The notes beneath the pieces are model-generated. The model was not told the DNA's origin, searched no databases, and worked only from the letters and a program-made list of their open reading frames with translations. Of a stretch of DNA of 64,000 nt, positions 35,401 to 44,479 are shown piece by piece. Made by a program: the position numbers and the translations under genes. The stretch's first letter is position 1. Each line of letters opens with the position of its first letter. This DNA comes from Haloferula sp. BvORR071 (GTDB lineage Bacteria; Verrucomicrobiota; Verrucomicrobiia; Verrucomicrobiales; Akkermansiaceae), in assembly GCF_000739615.1 (NCBI RefSeq), contig NZ_BATP01000060.1, positions 62,001-126,000 of the forward strand, given 5' to 3'.

Positions 35401-35775
35401 GATCGTGGTCGGCGCTCCGAAATTGAAGATCACCGCTTCGCGCGTGCCGCTGAACCACTTGGTGGTCAGCTGTCCGTCGACGAGTTTGCCAGCACCTTCC
35501 CCGGACTCCGGGGTGTTGGCACCGCCACCGGTGACCACCACTGAGGAGCGGTCGATGGGGAGACCACGGCGATAGAAGAGGAACTCCGAGACCTGCGTCT
35601 GGGTCTGCGTCGTCGGATTGTTCTGTGTGGGGGTAAAGCGGTAGTACTGGTAGGTAACTTCCACTGCTTGGCATACGGCGCTGCCGGTCACGGCGAGGGC
35701 GAACACTGCAGGAAGAAGCCGCACGCGCGGGGTGGCGCTGCGGCTTGGGGTGAGGTCGGTCGTTTGTCTCGTCAT
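32461..35775 (-). CDS. Large secreted beta-helix protein with discoidin-like and autotransporter-associated repeats
   Basis: 1104 residues from the ATG at 35775 (35823 is in frame). After the signal peptide come two discoidin/F5-8-type-C-like modules: I-F-N-F-G-A-P-T-T-I-D-S-Y with W-L-F-E-G-S-N-D-G, and I-F-D-F-G-T-P-A-T-F-D-A-Y with W-I-L-E-S-S-D-D-G. Then follow autotransporter-associated beta-strand repeats (PF12951: G-S-G-E-L-L-I-L, G-P-G-E-L-M-I-S-G-G-S-N-T-Y-S-G). The C-terminus has the verrucomicrobial D-A-D-N-D-K-D-G-I-Q-N-A-I-E-F calcium-binding-like motif and a final beta domain. No beta-barrel translocator is visible, so release or surface anchoring is by another route. Possibly carbohydrate-binding. 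Confidence 0.85.
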   Translation of the reverse strand: MTRQTTDLTPSRSATPRVRLLPAVFALAVTGSAVCQAVEVTYQYYRFTPTQNNPTTQTQTQVSEFLFYRRGLPIDRSSVVVTGGGANTPESGEGAGKLVDGQLTTKWFSGTREAVIFNFGAPTTIDSYNFATANDALDRTPNRWLFEGSNDGATWVTVDNRNLGDNAVPNTLYTYRGIVFVGGGTPLPAIASYGTPTTQINATGPILEAQPSIVKNSLSTALKWNVTGTTTNITLTPPGNTVLAADTLTPIVPPSNADTYFTLEAVNASGSTSASHKLRAVPGTTKTARYVRYTGTTLRGNGVLTQVAEFEFFNNGTKVPVTAVTNPGGDSGGNAAETVASINDGNYVTKWLNFNNRPVIFDFGTPATFDAYQWTTGNDATDRDPVRWILESSDDGVNWKLLDAANNYPAPNERRTLTGKLPLSGTAVQWTNASQNGNWDTITADWAPPGTATPTTYRNNEPVIFGTLAGNQDIFIDTPVAPSFIEVDSSNNYTFLGSEQISGLGGLVKRGSGELLILNTNSFSGPIYNTGGSLALGSSTALGSRDTNNRLELSNGSTLDAQSSLSTQRRALVLDSGATIKVAGGATFTKVGTFDFYGTLHKTGAGTLRLEGYNGSVAPAAEDLVIDAGTVDFGHNYYATGIIPFASNTFRATVNSQGTLLMSASSPFGGFHTYTTLAYDQLKAVDGGQISVNANLTYMATGRTGGQGRIALQGGILNGAGTFEPMVGNDTEQSTISALASSTTSQISGTGTLALNPGNLWIITDAGAVLDISRTVSGGYGISKEGPGELMISGGSNTYSGTGLLNNVAGSNMDTKIKAGTLTLANTAGSATGTSAVIISPGATLQGTGSATGAFTIAGTVAPGAAGSIGTLSLGSTPPPATPPAVTPPTPVTAITGTYACQIDGAASDKLVVNGDLNLTGGTLAVTATAPTEATYVIASYAGTLTGSFASTTLPAGYTLFVNTAAKQIELKQAGATETYEQWAASLAEPGPDADNDKDGIQNAIEFVTGSDPSVQSLSKLPTMTRNANGDLVFTFPRTERSVYLNPVVEYSTTLNPAWTTFGPGVAGPVVDGVATVTATLPASLAAPGTKLFARLRVTVPVTP

Positions 35776-35974
35776 CGGGGTCGTAGAGTGGGGGAACGTA
35801 GTGCCTGTTAGATGATGCGGCATTCGTGCATTTACGAAGTCTGCCGTACCTTGGTCCTAACAAGCAGGCGCTACCCTCCCGCCAAAGAAGCTCGTAACGC
35901 GCGAAACGGCCCCGCGGGTTTAGTGCCGCAAGGCGTTTAATAAAATTGTTAGAGAGCGCTTCCGTTTGAAGCGG

Positions 35975-37162
35975 CTAACAGTCACTCAGTATCAATGCTC
36001 CCTCGGCCGCGAGCTGGCCGGTGGCAAAGCATCCTTGCATGAGATAACCACCGGTCGGCGCCTCCCAATCGATCATCTCTCCGGCGACAAAAATGCCCGG
36101 CAATTTGCGGAGCATCAGCTTGTCATCGATCTCACTCCAACACACGCCGCCGGCAGATGAAATCGCTTCATCAATCGGCCTCGGACCACTCAAGCGGATC
36201 GGGCAAGCCTTGGCTCGGCTGCAAAGTATTTCGAGGGGCGTTTCAATCGACATTCCATTTGTTAGAATGGCATGCGCTGCCTTGGTGAGTTTCCAGCGCT
36301 CACGGCAGGCGGTGATGATATCGCCCCTCACGCTCTCCATCTTGCGTGCCAAATCTTCCGCCGTGGCCTCCGGTTTGAAATCGATCTCGATTGCGGGCTG
36401 ATCCATCGCGCGCAAGACGCTGCCGAGCTGATAGATTGTCCCGCCTTCCAAGCCATAGGAGGTGACCATGAGTTCACCCTTTACCTTCACGCCACCAGCG
36501 CGCACGCGGAGGTTCTTGAGAGGGGAGCCCTCTGCCGCGTCCAGTACTTCCTGCGGCCACGTAGTCTCCCAGCCACAGTTGGCAGGTCGCAGGGGATTCA
36601 CTTCGATGCCCAGTTCCTGCAGCATCGTGACCCAAGTGCCGTCGGATCCGGTGATTGACCACGAGCCGCCACCCAGGGCGAGGATCACGGCATCCGCGCT
36701 TACCTCATCGGCCTGAGCCTCGAAGCGCAGGCGCAAGGGTGAGCTCGGCAGGATCTGGATCAAGCGGTGCTTGCTGTGGAAGCTGACGCCCATGGCCTTC
36801 AAGCGCTCGACCCAGCGGCGGAGCAGGGGAGCAGCCTTCATCTCGCGCGGGTAGACGCGCCCGGTGCGTTGTTGGAAAGTTTCGATGCCGAGTCCTGCGG
36901 CCCACTCGCGCAACTGCTCCGGGCTGAGTTTCTCCAGGGCTCGGTTCCAGAATCCCTCCGGCTGTCCCGGTCCCGAGTAGCGCGCGATGAATCCTTCGAT
37001 CGCCTCGCCATGGGTGAGGTTCAAACCGCCGCGGCCGGCGACCAGCAGCTTGCGGCCCACCGAGGGCTTGGCCTCGTAGAGGTCCACGGTGGCACCCTGC
37101 GCCGCTGCCACCTCCGCCGCCCGCAATCCCGCGGGTCCACCACCGACCACCGCGATCTTCAT
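35975..37162 (-). CDS. BaiN/RdsA-family (HI0933-like) FAD-dependent oxidoreductase
   Basis: 395 residues. N-terminal dinucleotide fold G-G-G-P-A-G-L-R-A-A-E, then V-G-R-K-L-L-V-A-G-R-G-G-L-N-L-T-H, typical of the HI0933/BaiN family. Also A-L-G-G-G-S-W and the C-terminal F-V-A-G-E-M-I-D-W-E-A-P-T-G-G-Y. The sequence fits the TIGR03862 branch. Substrate unknown; relatives reduce bile-acid or flavin-like compounds. Divergent from the small gene at 37219 with 56 nt between starts. Confidence 0.9.
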   Translation of the reverse strand: MKIAVVGGGPAGLRAAEVAAAQGATVDLYEAKPSVGRKLLVAGRGGLNLTHGEAIEGFIARYSGPGQPEGFWNRALEKLSPEQLREWAAGLGIETFQQRTGRVYPREMKAAPLLRRWVERLKAMGVSFHSKHRLIQILPSSPLRLRFEAQADEVSADAVILALGGGSWSITGSDGTWVTMLQELGIEVNPLRPANCGWETTWPQEVLDAAEGSPLKNLRVRAGGVKVKGELMVTSYGLEGGTIYQLGSVLRAMDQPAIEIDFKPEATAEDLARKMESVRGDIITACRERWKLTKAAHAILTNGMSIETPLEILCSRAKACPIRLSGPRPIDEAISSAGGVCWSEIDDKLMLRKLPGIFVAGEMIDWEAPTGGYLMQGCFATGQLAAEGALILSDC

Positions 37163-37218
37163 GCGGGGTCTTGAACGGTGAGGCTGGTCAGCGGCGGATT
37201 CATGGCGCAGTTTCCGGC

Positions 37219-37437
37219 ATGAGGCTGCAGCAGAACCAAGTGTGGAAAAAGGGCAAGGAATACCTGCGCATTGTCCGGCTCGAGCGTTTTGAAGTCGCCT
37301 ATAAGCAGATGAGCGATCTGGAGACCAAAGAAGGGGCTCACCATGTGCTCACCAAAAAGGAATTCTGCCGCTTGCTCCACGGTGCGAAGTTGGTGGAACC
37401 GCCCGCCCCGGATCCCGAGGCCGCGGAGACGGAATAG
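37219..37437 (+). CDS. Small conserved-looking protein, hypothetical
   Basis: 72 residues from the ATG at 37219. M-R-L-Q-Q-N-Q-V-W-K-K-G-K-E-Y-L-R-I-V-R-L-E-R looks like a small beta-barrel or KOW/SH3-like start, followed by H-H-V-L-T-K-K-E-F-C-R-L-L and an acidic Pro-rich tail. No membrane segment. Function unknown. Confidence 0.6.
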   Translation: MRLQQNQVWKKGKEYLRIVRLERFEVAYKQMSDLETKEGAHHVLTKKEFCRLLHGAKLVEPPAPDPEAAETE

Positions 37438-37525
37438 GCCGGCTTCCTCGGAGTAGCGCAAAATCCCGTCTTGTTTTGCCGGCGGGGAGATGATATCCGC
37501 GAATTTGATATCTCTCCCCTTGATC

Positions 37526-37996
37526 ATGAAAGAGAACCACGAGAAGACCGGCTACTCCGCTTTCATCCTTTCGCTGCTGGGCTTCCTGACGCTCGGTCTC
37601 ACGGTCGCTCCCGCCTTGGCCTGCGCGCTGATTTCGAAGCGCCAGTCGCTCGCTGCGGGGAAGCCGACCGATGGCTTCGCGACCTCCGCGGTGGTGATCA
37701 GCCTCTTCTTGATGGGATTGATCATGACGGCCCTGATTGGCGGGGCCGCGATCTGGGCGGGGGCTGACTTCGGTTTCGAGGTCCTCACCATGGAGGTGCT
37801 CCAAGCGCTGATGCTGGCCACCATCACGATGGCCGTGGTCTGTGCTGTCCTGATGCTGGCCCGCACCAAGAACCAACATGAGGACGAACGGATCCGCCTG
37901 CGCAAGCTGGCCGGCCGGGGTGGCGGTAGTTCAGCGGGGCCTTCGCGCCGCTGGCACCGCCGCCGGGTCACCGCCACGGCCCCGGGCCGTTACTGA
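37526..37996 (+). CDS. Three-span membrane protein, hypothetical
   Basis: 156 residues from the ATG at 37526. Three hydrophobic segments at about 11-35, 52-78 and 88-112, then a basic soluble tail (R-R-W-H-R-R-R). No family recognised. Its last 7 nt overlap the end of the convergent pyrG gene. Confidence 0.72.
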   Translation: MKENHEKTGYSAFILSLLGFLTLGLTVAPALACALISKRQSLAAGKPTDGFATSAVVISLFLMGLIMTALIGGAAIWAGADFGFEVLTMEVLQALMLATITMAVVCAVLMLARTKNQHEDERIRLRKLAGRGGGSSAGPSRRWHRRRVTATAPGRY

Positions 37997-39606
37997 ATCT
38001 GGGCGCGGTCGAGCGATGCCTTCACGAAGCCGGCGAACAGCGGATGCGGCTTGTTCGGCTTCGACTGGAATTCCGGGTGGAATTGCGCCCCCACGAAGAA
38101 GGGGTGCTGCGGCAGTTCGATGATCTCGACCAAGCCTTCTTTCGCGGAGACCGATGAGATCACCAGACCGGACTCCTGGAGCTTGTCCTGGAAATCGGAG
38201 TTGAACTCGTAGCGGTGACGGTGGCGTTCGTGGATGCGATCCGCGCCGTTATAGAGGTCGGAGGCTTTGGTTCCGGCCAAGAGAATGCTCTCGCAAGAGC
38301 CTAGACGCATCGTCGCGCCCATGTCCTCCACGCCCTTCTGCTCTTCCTGCAGGCAGATCACCGGGAAGGGTGTGCTCTTGTCGAACTCGGTGGAGTTCGC
38401 GTTCTTCAGTTTGCAGACATTGCGCGCGAATTCGATGGTCGCGATCTGCATGCCGAGACAGATGCCGAAGTAAGGGATGTTGTTTTCGCGGGCGTACTGC
38501 GCGGCTTGGATCTTGCCCTCGATGCCGCGGTCGCCGAAGCCACCCGGAACGAGGATGCCGTCGACTTCGCCGATCACTGCCTTCGCGCCGTGGTCTTCAA
38601 TAGCCTCGGCTTCCACGCGCACGATGTTCACCTTGGTGTCGTGATGCGCGCCGGCGTGGATCAGGGACTCGTAGATCGACTTGTAGGCGTCCTGCAGCTC
38701 GATGTACTTGCCCGCCACCGCGATCGTCACCTTGTGCTTCGGATGGATCACCCGGCGCACGAAAGTTTCCCAATCTTCCAGCGCGGGAGCCGGCGTATGG
38801 CCGAGGCCGAGACGGTCGACCACCAGGCGGTCGATCTTGTCGCGGCGCAGGTCGAGCGGGCACTCGTAGATGGTGTGCGCGACGTCGCGGAAGGCCACCA
38901 CGTTCTTCTTCTCGACGTTGCAGAACATCGCGATCTTGCGGCGGTTGTCCTCGTCGAGGTCGGCCTCCGTGCGGCAGATGATGATGTCCGGCTGGATGCC
39001 GAGCTCGCGCAGCTTCGCCACCGATTGCTGGGTCGGCTTGGTCTTCACTTCGCCCGCCGCCTTGATGTAGGGCAGCAGGGTCACGTGGATGAAGCAGACA
39101 TTGTCCTTGCCGACTTCCAGCGCGAACTGGCGCAGCGCCTCGATGAAGAGCAGGCCCTCCATGTCGCCGACCGTGCCGCCGATCTCGGTGATCAGCACGT
39201 CCACGGACGGGTTGTCCTCGGAGACCTTGTGGATGCGCGATTTGATCTCATCCGTGACGTGCGGGATGAACTGCACCGTCTTGCCGAGGTAGTCGCCGCG
39301 GCGCTCCTTCTTGATCACCGCGTCGAAGACCTGGCCGGAGGTCATGTTGTTCATGCGCGACATCACCCCGGAGGTGAAGCGCTCGTAGTGGCCTAGGTCC
39401 AGGTCGGTCTCCGCGCCGTCGTCCAGCACATACACCTCACCGTGCTGGTAGGGGGACATGGTGCCGGGGTCGACGTTCAGATAGGGGTCGAACTTCTGCA
39501 TCAGCGTCTTGAGGCCGCGATGCTCGAGCAGAGCGCCGATTGAGGCTGCGGCAAGACCCTTGCCGAGAGAGGAGACGACGCCGCCGGTGACGAAAATGTA
39601 TTTCAT
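37990..39606 (-). CDS. pyrG: CTP synthase
   Basis: 538 residues, the normal length. N-terminal synthetase P-loop [10 protein letters not shown] (8-17). C-terminal class I glutaminase with the nucleophile C383 in G-I-C-L-G-M-Q and H510/E512 in F-H-P-E. It makes CTP from UTP, ATP and glutamine. Its start overlaps the kdsB stop by 4 nt; kdsB uses CTP, so the pairing makes metabolic sense and is common in Gram-negatives. Confidence 0.98.
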   Translation of the reverse strand: MKYIFVTGGVVSSLGKGLAAASIGALLEHRGLKTLMQKFDPYLNVDPGTMSPYQHGEVYVLDDGAETDLDLGHYERFTSGVMSRMNNMTSGQVFDAVIKKERRGDYLGKTVQFIPHVTDEIKSRIHKVSEDNPSVDVLITEIGGTVGDMEGLLFIEALRQFALEVGKDNVCFIHVTLLPYIKAAGEVKTKPTQQSVAKLRELGIQPDIIICRTEADLDEDNRRKIAMFCNVEKKNVVAFRDVAHTIYECPLDLRRDKIDRLVVDRLGLGHTPAPALEDWETFVRRVIHPKHKVTIAVAGKYIELQDAYKSIYESLIHAGAHHDTKVNIVRVEAEAIEDHGAKAVIGEVDGILVPGGFGDRGIEGKIQAAQYARENNIPYFGICLGMQIATIEFARNVCKLKNANSTEFDKSTPFPVICLQEEQKGVEDMGATMRLGSCESILLAGTKASDLYNGADRIHERHRHRYEFNSDFQDKLQESGLVISSVSAKEGLVEIIELPQHPFFVGAQFHPEFQSKPNKPHPLFAGFVKASLDRAQIQ

Positions 39607-40370
39607 GGGACTAGAGAATGGCTGGTGAGGAGTGCTTCGACGTAGGCGGCTTGTTCGGGAGTGTCGACACCGGGGGAGGTGTCGCTGGTAGGTAAAACCT
39701 TGATCGACGCGCCGTTTTCCAGCGCGCGGAGTTGTTCGAGCGATTCGGCCCGCTCCAGCGGAGATGGCGGCCAGGTCACGAAGCGCTCAAGGAAAGTGCG
39801 GCGATATGCGTAGATCCCCTTGTGCCGGTAGACCGGCAGCCCGTCCACTGCATTGCGGAAATAGGGCAGGGGAGAGCGGGAGAAATACAGCGCCCGGCCG
39901 TCCAGCGCGGTGACCACCTTGACCACATTCGGGTCTTGGACCGCCGGATCGTTAGGATCGAGCGGATTTGCCGCGGTTGCCATGTCTAGCGTCGGATCGG
40001 CAGCCATCGTGGCCGCCAGCTCATCCACCAGCGTCGGATCGATCAGCGGCTCGTCGCCCTGAATGTTCACGATATGCGTCGCCGCCGGGATCGCCCTCAT
40101 CGCCTCCGCGATCCGGTCGGTGCCGGTCGGATGGTCCGGCGAGGTCATCACCGCCTTCGCCCCGAAGGCCTCCGCCGCGGCGAAAATCCGCTCGTCATCG
40201 GTCGCGATGAAGAGGTCATCGAGTCGCGTGCACTTCCGGCATTGCTCCCAGACGTGCTGCACTAGCGGCTTCCCGGCGATGAGATGAAGCGGCTTTCCGG
40301 GGAAGCGGGAGGAACCCCAGCGCGCTGGGAGTATACCGATAATGTGGATGGCGCTCGCTTCGGAACTCAC
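39603..40370 (-). CDS. kdsB: 3-deoxy-manno-octulosonate cytidylyltransferase
   Basis: 255 residues. Nucleotide-binding N-terminus [16 protein letters not shown], then [16 protein letters not shown] and the H-K-G-I-Y-A-Y-R block, all KdsB signatures. Activates Kdo as CMP-Kdo for lipid A assembly, which implies an LPS-bearing outer membrane. Coupled to pyrG by a 4-nt overlap. Confidence 0.96.
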   Translation of the reverse strand: MSSEASAIHIIGILPARWGSSRFPGKPLHLIAGKPLVQHVWEQCRKCTRLDDLFIATDDERIFAAAEAFGAKAVMTSPDHPTGTDRIAEAMRAIPAATHIVNIQGDEPLIDPTLVDELAATMAADPTLDMATAANPLDPNDPAVQDPNVVKVVTALDGRALYFSRSPLPYFRNAVDGLPVYRHKGIYAYRRTFLERFVTWPPSPLERAESLEQLRALENGASIKVLPTSDTSPGVDTPEQAAYVEALLTSHSLVP

Positions 40371-40547
40371 GGAAAATGCTCTGCCCGCGACAGTAAGGCC
40401 CCGCTCTCCCGAACCGCAAGAGCTGTGTCAAAATTCCCTGCAGAGCCTTGCGGGAGCGAGGCTGTTCATCCGCTTCAACGTTCGTTTGAGCCCGCGGCTC
40501 GTCCTCCAGACCCAGAATTTCAAATCTCAAATTCGAGGTTGAAGACC

Positions 40548-40790
40548 TCAATGCCCCTTCCAAGTCCCCTCGGATTCCAAATACACCAAAGCCTTGTCGA
40601 AGGACGCATTCGTCAGGAAGTGCCCCAACCGCGCATCGATCTCCGCTGCATGCGCCACCTGCCAAGCTGCGATGGCCTCGGACACCTCCTTGAGCGCCTC
40701 CAAGTGCCCCAGCGTGTCCCGGTCGCGGAATTCGTGGTCTGAAATGATGTCGCGGCGGCGGCAGAGAAGATCGGCGAGGTCGTCGTGCAT
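40548..40790 (-). CDS. Small hypothetical protein
   Basis: 80 residues, helical and charged (M-H-D-D-L-A-D-L-L-C-R-R-R-D-I-I-S-D-H-E-F-R-D-R-D). It begins 9 nt after the symporter stop on the same strand, so it is probably co-transcribed. No family recognised. Confidence 0.65.
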   Translation of the reverse strand: MHDDLADLLCRRRDIISDHEFRDRDTLGHLEALKEVSEAIAAWQVAHAAEIDARLGHFLTNASFDKALVYLESEGTWKGH

Positions 40791-40799
40791 GGATTGGGT

Positions 40800-42458
40800 T
40801 TAGAGGGTTTGGGGAACGTAGGCGGCACCCTTGCGCGGGAAGCAGAGGCCGACCAGCACGGTTGTCAGCGTGCCGAACATGATCCGCCACGGGAATTCAA
40901 TCACCGGCATCCAGTCAGGAAGCTTGTAGGCGGGCAGGGCCGCCATCTTTTGGGTTCCGTCGGGAAGCGTGATCAAGCCCTGGTGGTTGACCACCATTTT
41001 CCACACATCGTTCGGCAGGTCCGTCAGCACCGCCACCACTAGGAAACCGGCCAACATTGCGATCATGTTGCCGGTGCAATTGCCCCGCGTCTTGGTGAGC
41101 ATCCCGATCAGGAAGACCCCCAGCAGCGAGCCATAGGTGTAGCCAAAGCTGCCCAACACGATCGGGATGATCCGCAGATCCGGGTTCTTCAGCTTGATCC
41201 ACGCGGTGGCGATCCCGATCAGGGCCAGGAAAATCGCGAAACCGATGGTGGATAGGCGCGCCACCCGAAATTGCTCGTTGGAGGTCGCCGCCGGCCGGAA
41301 GTAGCCCACGTACCAGTCCTTGGTGAAGGTCGTGGCCAAGGCATTCAGCGCCGTGCTCAGCGAGCCCATCGCGGTGGCAAAGAGGCCCGCGGCCAGCAAG
41401 CCGCGCAAGCCCGGTGCCAGATCGTGCACCATGAACCACGCGAAGATCCCCGGGTCGTGTTCGGGCCGCCGGTCGACGTGAATATCGTAGTAACGGAACA
41501 GCAGGATCCCGATCGCGAGGAAGCCGAGCACCACCGGGAGGTCGATCAGTCCGGAAAGGATCACCGCCTTCTGCCCGCGCTTGTGGTCCTTCGAGGTCAG
41601 CATCCGCTGCACCATGTCCTGGTCGGTGCCGTGGGTCGCCAGGGTGGTGAAGACTGATCCCAGCAATGCTGCCCAGAGCGTGTATTCCTGTTCCAGCACG
41701 CTTTTGACGTTCTGTCCCACCGACTTGGCCGCGTCGGTGCCGGAACTGATGAAGGCCGGTTGGGTGACCGAGGAGACGAAGCCATCCCAGCCGCCGGTCT
41801 TCCCCAGCAACCAGAAGAAAACGTAGGCCGCGGAGCCGAACATCAGCGTCACCTGGATCAGATCCGTCCACACCACCGCCTTGATGCCGCCGAAGGTGGT
41901 GTAGAGGGCGGTCATGAAGGTGAGGACGATCACCGCGCCGATGTAGATCGTCAGTTCTTGCTGGAAGCGCGCCGCGGGCTCCAAGGTCAGGAATTCGGGG
42001 TGCATCACCTCCCAAGCCAGAACCAGAAGGATTGCAGCCACATAGATCCGCGAGCCGCTGGCCAATGATCGGGTCAGGAGGAAGACGAAGGATGCCAGGC
42101 GCCGGGTGATCTTGCCGAAGCGGATTTCCAGGAACTCGTAGATGCTCACCACCTTCAGGTCGTAGAAGGGCTTGATGAAGATCCCGGCCACGAGCAGGCG
42201 TGCTATGATCGTGCCGATCACCAGCTGCGCGTAGAGGAAGTTCCGGCTCGAATAGCCTTCGCTCGGAGTTCCCAAAAAGGTCCCGGCGGAAATCTCCGAG
42301 GCCAGTATCGAGGCCAGCACCGCCCACCACGGCATCGAGCGGTTGCCCAGCGCGTAGGTCTCCATCGTCTTCTGGCCCCGCGACGCGTAGAGGCCGATCC
42401 CGATGATCACCACGAAGTAAATGACGATAATGGCGAGGTCGAGGCCGGCTCCGGACAT
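40800..42458 (-). CDS. Sodium:solute symporter (SSS family)
   Basis: 552 residues from the ATG at 42458. A polytopic protein with about 13 hydrophobic segments. Family marks: the N-terminal Y-A-L-G-N-R-S-M-P-W-W-A-V-L-A-S, then T-F-L-G-T-P-S-E-G-Y, Y-T-T-F-G-G-I-K-A-V-V-W-T-D, and A-T-A-M-G-S-L-S-T-A-L-N-A-L-A-T in the sodium-site region. The SSS family imports sugars, amino acids or sialic acid with Na+. The substrate is not evident; no catabolic genes flank it. Confidence 0.92.
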   Translation of the reverse strand: MSGAGLDLAIIVIYFVVIIGIGLYASRGQKTMETYALGNRSMPWWAVLASILASEISAGTFLGTPSEGYSSRNFLYAQLVIGTIIARLLVAGIFIKPFYDLKVVSIYEFLEIRFGKITRRLASFVFLLTRSLASGSRIYVAAILLVLAWEVMHPEFLTLEPAARFQQELTIYIGAVIVLTFMTALYTTFGGIKAVVWTDLIQVTLMFGSAAYVFFWLLGKTGGWDGFVSSVTQPAFISSGTDAAKSVGQNVKSVLEQEYTLWAALLGSVFTTLATHGTDQDMVQRMLTSKDHKRGQKAVILSGLIDLPVVLGFLAIGILLFRYYDIHVDRRPEHDPGIFAWFMVHDLAPGLRGLLAAGLFATAMGSLSTALNALATTFTKDWYVGYFRPAATSNEQFRVARLSTIGFAIFLALIGIATAWIKLKNPDLRIIPIVLGSFGYTYGSLLGVFLIGMLTKTRGNCTGNMIAMLAGFLVVAVLTDLPNDVWKMVVNHQGLITLPDGTQKMAALPAYKLPDWMPVIEFPWRIMFGTLTTVLVGLCFPRKGAAYVPQTL

Positions 42459-42917
42459 GTGGGCGAGTGTTTCCCGCTGAGTTCCCGCCGACAAGAGAAA
42501 GGCTTGCCCCGGAGGGAAGCAAAATGAGCGCGGTGTCCTGCAATTTTTTACAATTGAAAGACCCACCATGGAGGGGGCGTTCAGTTGCAAGGATTTGCAA
42601 AAACTTCACGCGCTCTTCACGGAAGTTCAAGTGTTAGCCTAAAACTGAAATCCATTGATTTTGAGTGCTTTAAAGGTATTTTCGTAACCTTGATGACCCC
42701 GGTTACTTCAGGGAATTTAACTTCCTAGGTGGTCAAGCGTGAAGTTTTTAAAATCGTGGAACGCCTGTGGAAAAGGGCCGTCCGCCGATGAGCTGTTAGA
42801 GCCTTTAAAAAAACAGTCCCCAGACTCACCGGATCACGTTACCTCTTGCCTCCGTCCGCGCCCACTCCCTGGGGCAGACGCGGGACGGAAAACCTTTACG
42901 CGAGAAACGTGAGAATC
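42459..42917. other. Upstream region of dnaA, candidate replication-origin/regulatory region
   Basis: 459 nt without a gene between the divergent symporter and dnaA. The part from about 42535 to 42810 is clearly AT-richer than the rest. It holds one near-match to a DnaA box (TGTGGAAAA at 42766-42774, one mismatch to TGTGGATAA) and a GTAACC/GGTTAC inverted repeat near 42686-42708. No cluster of DnaA boxes was found, so an origin is possible but not shown; dnaA autoregulation is equally possible. Confidence 0.35.
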
Positions 42918-44348
42918 ATGGAATTGGAGGAGGAGATCGAGGTGGCTGCTGAGGAAGGATCGATCACCGTGGTGGCGCAGTGGGAAGAAGTGTGTGAAGC
43001 GCTGGGGCGCTTGGTGAGCAAGGATGCCCTGCAACGTTGGTTCGGCTCGTCTCGTTTGGTTGCGGTGGAGGATTCCCGCGCGGTGGTGGCGGTCCCGAAC
43101 GAGATCCATCTGGTGTGGATCGAGACCAACTACATGCCGGAACTGGCCTCCGCCGTGACGGAGTCCATCGAGGGCGTGCTGGGGGTGAAGCTGGTGGTGG
43201 AAGACGACCTGCCGGCAGTGAAGGAAGCGAGCCCGGCTGGCGACGATGCCGACTTGGCGATCGAGGCCGCGCCCGCGGCATCCTCACCGGTGGGTGGCGA
43301 TGTCAGCTTCGAGAAGCGCCTCAAGGCCGCTGGCCTCAACCACAACTACACCTTTGAATCCTTCGTCGTCGGGGCCAACAGCCAGTTCGCGCAGGCGGCC
43401 TGCGAGGCCGTCGCCAAGCGCAAGGGCCCGGGCTACAACCCGCTTTTCATTCATGGCGGCTCGGGCCTCGGCAAGACCCACTTGATGCAGGCCATTGGCC
43501 ACCATTGGCTCAAGGGTGTGCCTGCTTCCCGCGTGGTCTACCTGACCTGCGAGAAGTTCACCAACGAGTTCATTGATGCCGTCCGCAAGGGCGACCTGGA
43601 GCGCTTCCGCAAGCGCTACCGCAACGCCGAGTTGATGCTGCTGGACGACGTCCAGTTCCTCGGCGGCAAGGAGCGTTCGCAAGAAGAGTTCTTCCACACC
43701 TTCAACACGTTGCTCGACGGGCGCTGCCAAGTCGTGCTGACAAGCGACAAGCCCGCAAGCGAGATCAAGAACCTCGAACCGCGCCTGATCTCGCGCTTCG
43801 AGTGTGGCCTCACGGTGGAGCTCCAGCCGCCGGTCTTCGAGACCCGCCTCGCCATTCTCGGCAAGAAGCGCGACGAGTGGAAGGTCAAGGTCGACGAAGG
43901 CATCATCCGTTTCCTCGCGGAGCGGATCAAGAGCAACGTCCGCCGCCTCGAAGGCGCGCTCATGCGCGTCGCCACCTACGCCTCGCTGGCCGGCGAGCGG
44001 GTCACTGAGGAGCGCGTTGAGCACCTTCTCCGCGACCTCCTCCGGGAGGAGGCTGGCAAGCAGATCACGATCGACACGATCCAGCGGGCCGTGGCCGACC
44101 ATTTCGACATCCGCCTGGCCGACATGACCAGCAAGCGGCGCCCTGCCAGCATCGCCTACCCGCGCCAGATTGCCATGTATCTGAGCCGGACCATGACCAA
44201 GAACTCGCTGATGGAAATTGGCGAGGCCTTCGGCGGCCGGGACCACGGCACGGTCATCCACGCCTGCAAGAAGATCCAGGGCCACCTGGAGACCGACAGC
44301 TCGGCGCGGGACGCCATCGGAGTCATCGAAAGCGGCCTCAAACGCTAA
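42918..44348 (+). CDS. dnaA: Chromosomal replication initiator protein DnaA
   Basis: 476 residues from the ATG at 42918 (GTG 42909 is in frame). Domain I ([12 protein letters not shown]), a short acidic linker, AAA+ domain with Walker A G-G-S-G-L-G-K-T at about 180-187 and Walker B L-L-D-D-V-Q-F at about 240, and domain IV with the DnaA-box helix-turn-helix ([29 protein letters not shown]). Opens oriC. Directly followed by dnaN, the ancestral order. Confidence 0.97.
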   Translation: MELEEEIEVAAEEGSITVVAQWEEVCEALGRLVSKDALQRWFGSSRLVAVEDSRAVVAVPNEIHLVWIETNYMPELASAVTESIEGVLGVKLVVEDDLPAVKEASPAGDDADLAIEAAPAASSPVGGDVSFEKRLKAAGLNHNYTFESFVVGANSQFAQAACEAVAKRKGPGYNPLFIHGGSGLGKTHLMQAIGHHWLKGVPASRVVYLTCEKFTNEFIDAVRKGDLERFRKRYRNAELMLLDDVQFLGGKERSQEEFFHTFNTLLDGRCQVVLTSDKPASEIKNLEPRLISRFECGLTVELQPPVFETRLAILGKKRDEWKVKVDEGIIRFLAERIKSNVRRLEGALMRVATYASLAGERVTEERVEHLLRDLLREEAGKQITIDTIQRAVADHFDIRLADMTSKRRPASIAYPRQIAMYLSRTMTKNSLMEIGEAFGGRDHGTVIHACKKIQGHLETDSSARDAIGVIESGLKR

Positions 44349-44357
44349 GGGGAAACC

Positions 44358-44384
44358 GCCGGGAAATTTTAAAAATTTCCCGGC
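44358..44384. promoter_or_regulatory. 27-bp near-perfect palindrome between dnaA and dnaN
   Basis: Two 13-nt arms (44358-44370 and 44372-44384) around a single central A, with an AT core (AAATTTTAAAAATTT) capped by GCCGGG/CCCGGC. It lies 9 nt after the dnaA stop. No T-run follows the hairpin, so an operator or protein-binding site is as likely as a terminator. Confidence 0.6.
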
Positions 44385-44479
44385 CGGGGCAGATCCTTGG
44401 CATTCCCGCTAGAATGGCTTGCCAAGGGTCGGACAAAGCGGAGAGCATCCACGCCAGCCAACGCGTTCTCCGTTTCCCC

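Noticed and set aside
32857-35544. 895-codon plus-strand frame rich in Gly/Val/Arg
   Set aside because: Antisense to the beta-helix protein. Low-complexity translation with no recognisable domain.
40915-42630. 571-codon minus-strand frame overlapping the symporter
   Set aside because: Alternative frame of the symporter gene. It has a continuous Arg/Gly/Pro-rich translation and no membrane segments.
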